In this document: in pieces, positions 63,259 to 64,000 of the stretch | How the letters are laid out: each line of letters opens with the position of its first letter | Numbering within the stretch: position 1 is the first letter of the stretch | From: Cyanobacteria bacterium FACHB-DQ100 | GTDB lineage: Bacteria; Cyanobacteriota; Cyanobacteriia; Leptolyngbyales; Leptolyngbyaceae | Direction: 5' to 3' | Assembly: GCA_014695195.1 (NCBI GenBank) | Contig: JACJNW010000028.1 | Span: forward strand, 1,054,001-1,118,000 | DNA: 64,000 bases | Notes under the pieces: generated by a model | What the model was told of the DNA's origin: nothing | Database searches by the model: none | The model's input: the letters and a program-made list of their open reading frames with translations, nothing else | Translations under genes and position numbers: made by a program

Positions 63259-64000
63259 ATGGTTCGTGCTCTCCGGCTCTCGCGCAAAGTTCCCGTTTTG
63301 CTGGCGATCGCATCGTTCATGGTCGCGATCGCGATCCACTCCATTTCAGAACCGATCGCATCGGCAAAACCTAACTGGATCACAAGAAGCAATGAAAATA
63401 CAAACCTTCTAATCAAAGCTGAATCAGAATCAAACTGCACAGATCAACCCACACTCAGCCAATCGCTGCTGAAACTAGATACAAACTATGTGCAATGCTA
63501 CGAGCGAAACTTAAATAACGCAGTTGCAACACTTCAGACAAAGCGAAAGCAGGAAACTGAGCCATCGGTCAAACTTGATCTAGAAATTCTGATTCAATCA
63601 GCAAACGAGGAATTGCGATCGATTCAACTCGATCGACGATACCGTTTGCCTTATGTGAATTTAGCTAGAGAAATTAACCGCAGCATTGATGATCTCAACA
63701 AGCGCGATTTAACCAAGCAGCTAAAGCGAATTAGCGGAGAAAATACAACTGCGATCGCGACGATGGCAATTCAAAGAATGCGAGAGAGCATGACGCAACA
63801 AAACGTTTTCTTTCCCGAAAAATCGCAGCTTGAAAAAGATCTAGCAAATACAGCCATTCAACTCGAACAAATCAAGCAACGCATCGAACAACAGAAAATT
63901 GATCAATCAAGTTACACTAAGCTAAAAGCACAATTAACCGAATATACAAACTTTGTTCGGCAAGAAATCCTACCCAAAGCCAGAACCAGCTTCCGCTTAC
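63259..64000 (+). CDS. DUF885-type exported protein (3' end outside the window)
   Basis: The frame is open from the ATG at 63259 to the window end (247 codons). A signal-anchor sequence (VPVLLAIASFMVAIAIHSIS) is followed by a Cys-poor, helical region with LPYVNLAREINRSIDDLN, then MRESMTQQNVFFPEKSQLEKDL and FVRQEILPKARTSFRL. Those last stretches match the N-terminal part of DUF885 proteins, a family related to zinc carboxypeptidase-like proteases; its HExxH region would lie beyond base 64000. It was identified by direct translation. Function inferred from family wording only. Confidence 0.6.
   Translation, partial: MVRALRLSRKVPVLLAIASFMVAIAIHSISEPIASAKPNWITRSNENTNLLIKAESESNCTDQPTLSQSLLKLDTNYVQCYERNLNNAVATLQTKRKQETEPSVKLDLEILIQSANEELRSIQLDRRYRLPYVNLAREINRSIDDLNKRDLTKQLKRISGENTTAIATMAIQRMRESMTQQNVFFPEKSQLEKDLANTAIQLEQIKQRIEQQKIDQSSYTKLKAQLTEYTNFVRQEILPKARTSFRL

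Overview
The window looks like chromosomal DNA from a filamentous, Leptolyngbya-like cyanobacterium. The HIP1 octamer GCGATCGC is very frequent. There is a photosynthetic/respiratory NDH-1 pair (ndhF, ndhD), a group 2 sigma-70 factor, and many small families seen mainly in cyanobacteria (TIGR02450, DUF2752, DUF1232, TPR, pentapeptide and CHAT proteins). Most of the region is ordinary core genome with short operons and many rho-independent terminators.

Layout. 1-5 kb: the 3' part of a secreted metalloprotease, an MBOAT acyltransferase, a small cupin and an M20 amidohydrolase. 5-12 kb: Mn superoxide dismutase, proS, a fused binding-protein/permease with its divergent ATPase, a GST, and a structured RNA candidate with 6S-like architecture. 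12-18 kb: ndhF-ndhD convergent with aspS. 18-28.4 kb: a secreted hypothetical, an SbcD-like nuclease, a palindromic mini-element, a short RND pump, a nucleosidase-phosphate transporter pair, pyrR-fni, a small membrane protein and a TPR protein. 28.9-32 kb: trmL and a LysM/M23 peptidase.

32.1-36.5 kb is the main mobile region. A tRNA(CAT) gene is followed 4.3 kb later by an exact 41-bp copy of its 3' end. Between the two copies lie a PspA-like mini-protein, a small ORF, an EAL phosphodiesterase with a degenerate GGDEF, and a tyrosine recombinase that seems to lack its N-terminal arm. This is the signature of a tRNA-integrated island.

36.5-46 kb: a decayed gene, TPR, beta-barrel, GST, DUF2752/DUF429 and CHAT-TPR genes, then Fe superoxide dismutase with a possible attenuated leader. 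46-53 kb: a small protein coupled to ppk, a group 2 sigma factor, a receiver-only regulator, a DUF1232 protein, miaB and tRNA-Ser. 53-64 kb: several cyanobacterial families, a P-type ATPase, a fasciclin protein, and an 843-residue fusion of a cNMP-type sensor, a sigma54-activator-like AAA domain with lost catalytic residues, and a membrane polyferredoxin. That fusion is the most unusual single protein here. The last gene, of the DUF885 type, runs off the end.

Functional themes are oxidative and redox balance (both SODs, GSTs, NDH-1, polyferredoxin), phosphate handling (Pit-type transporter, polyphosphate kinase) and translation (proS, aspS, trmL, miaB, tRNAs). All names are from reading the sequence; no database search was run.
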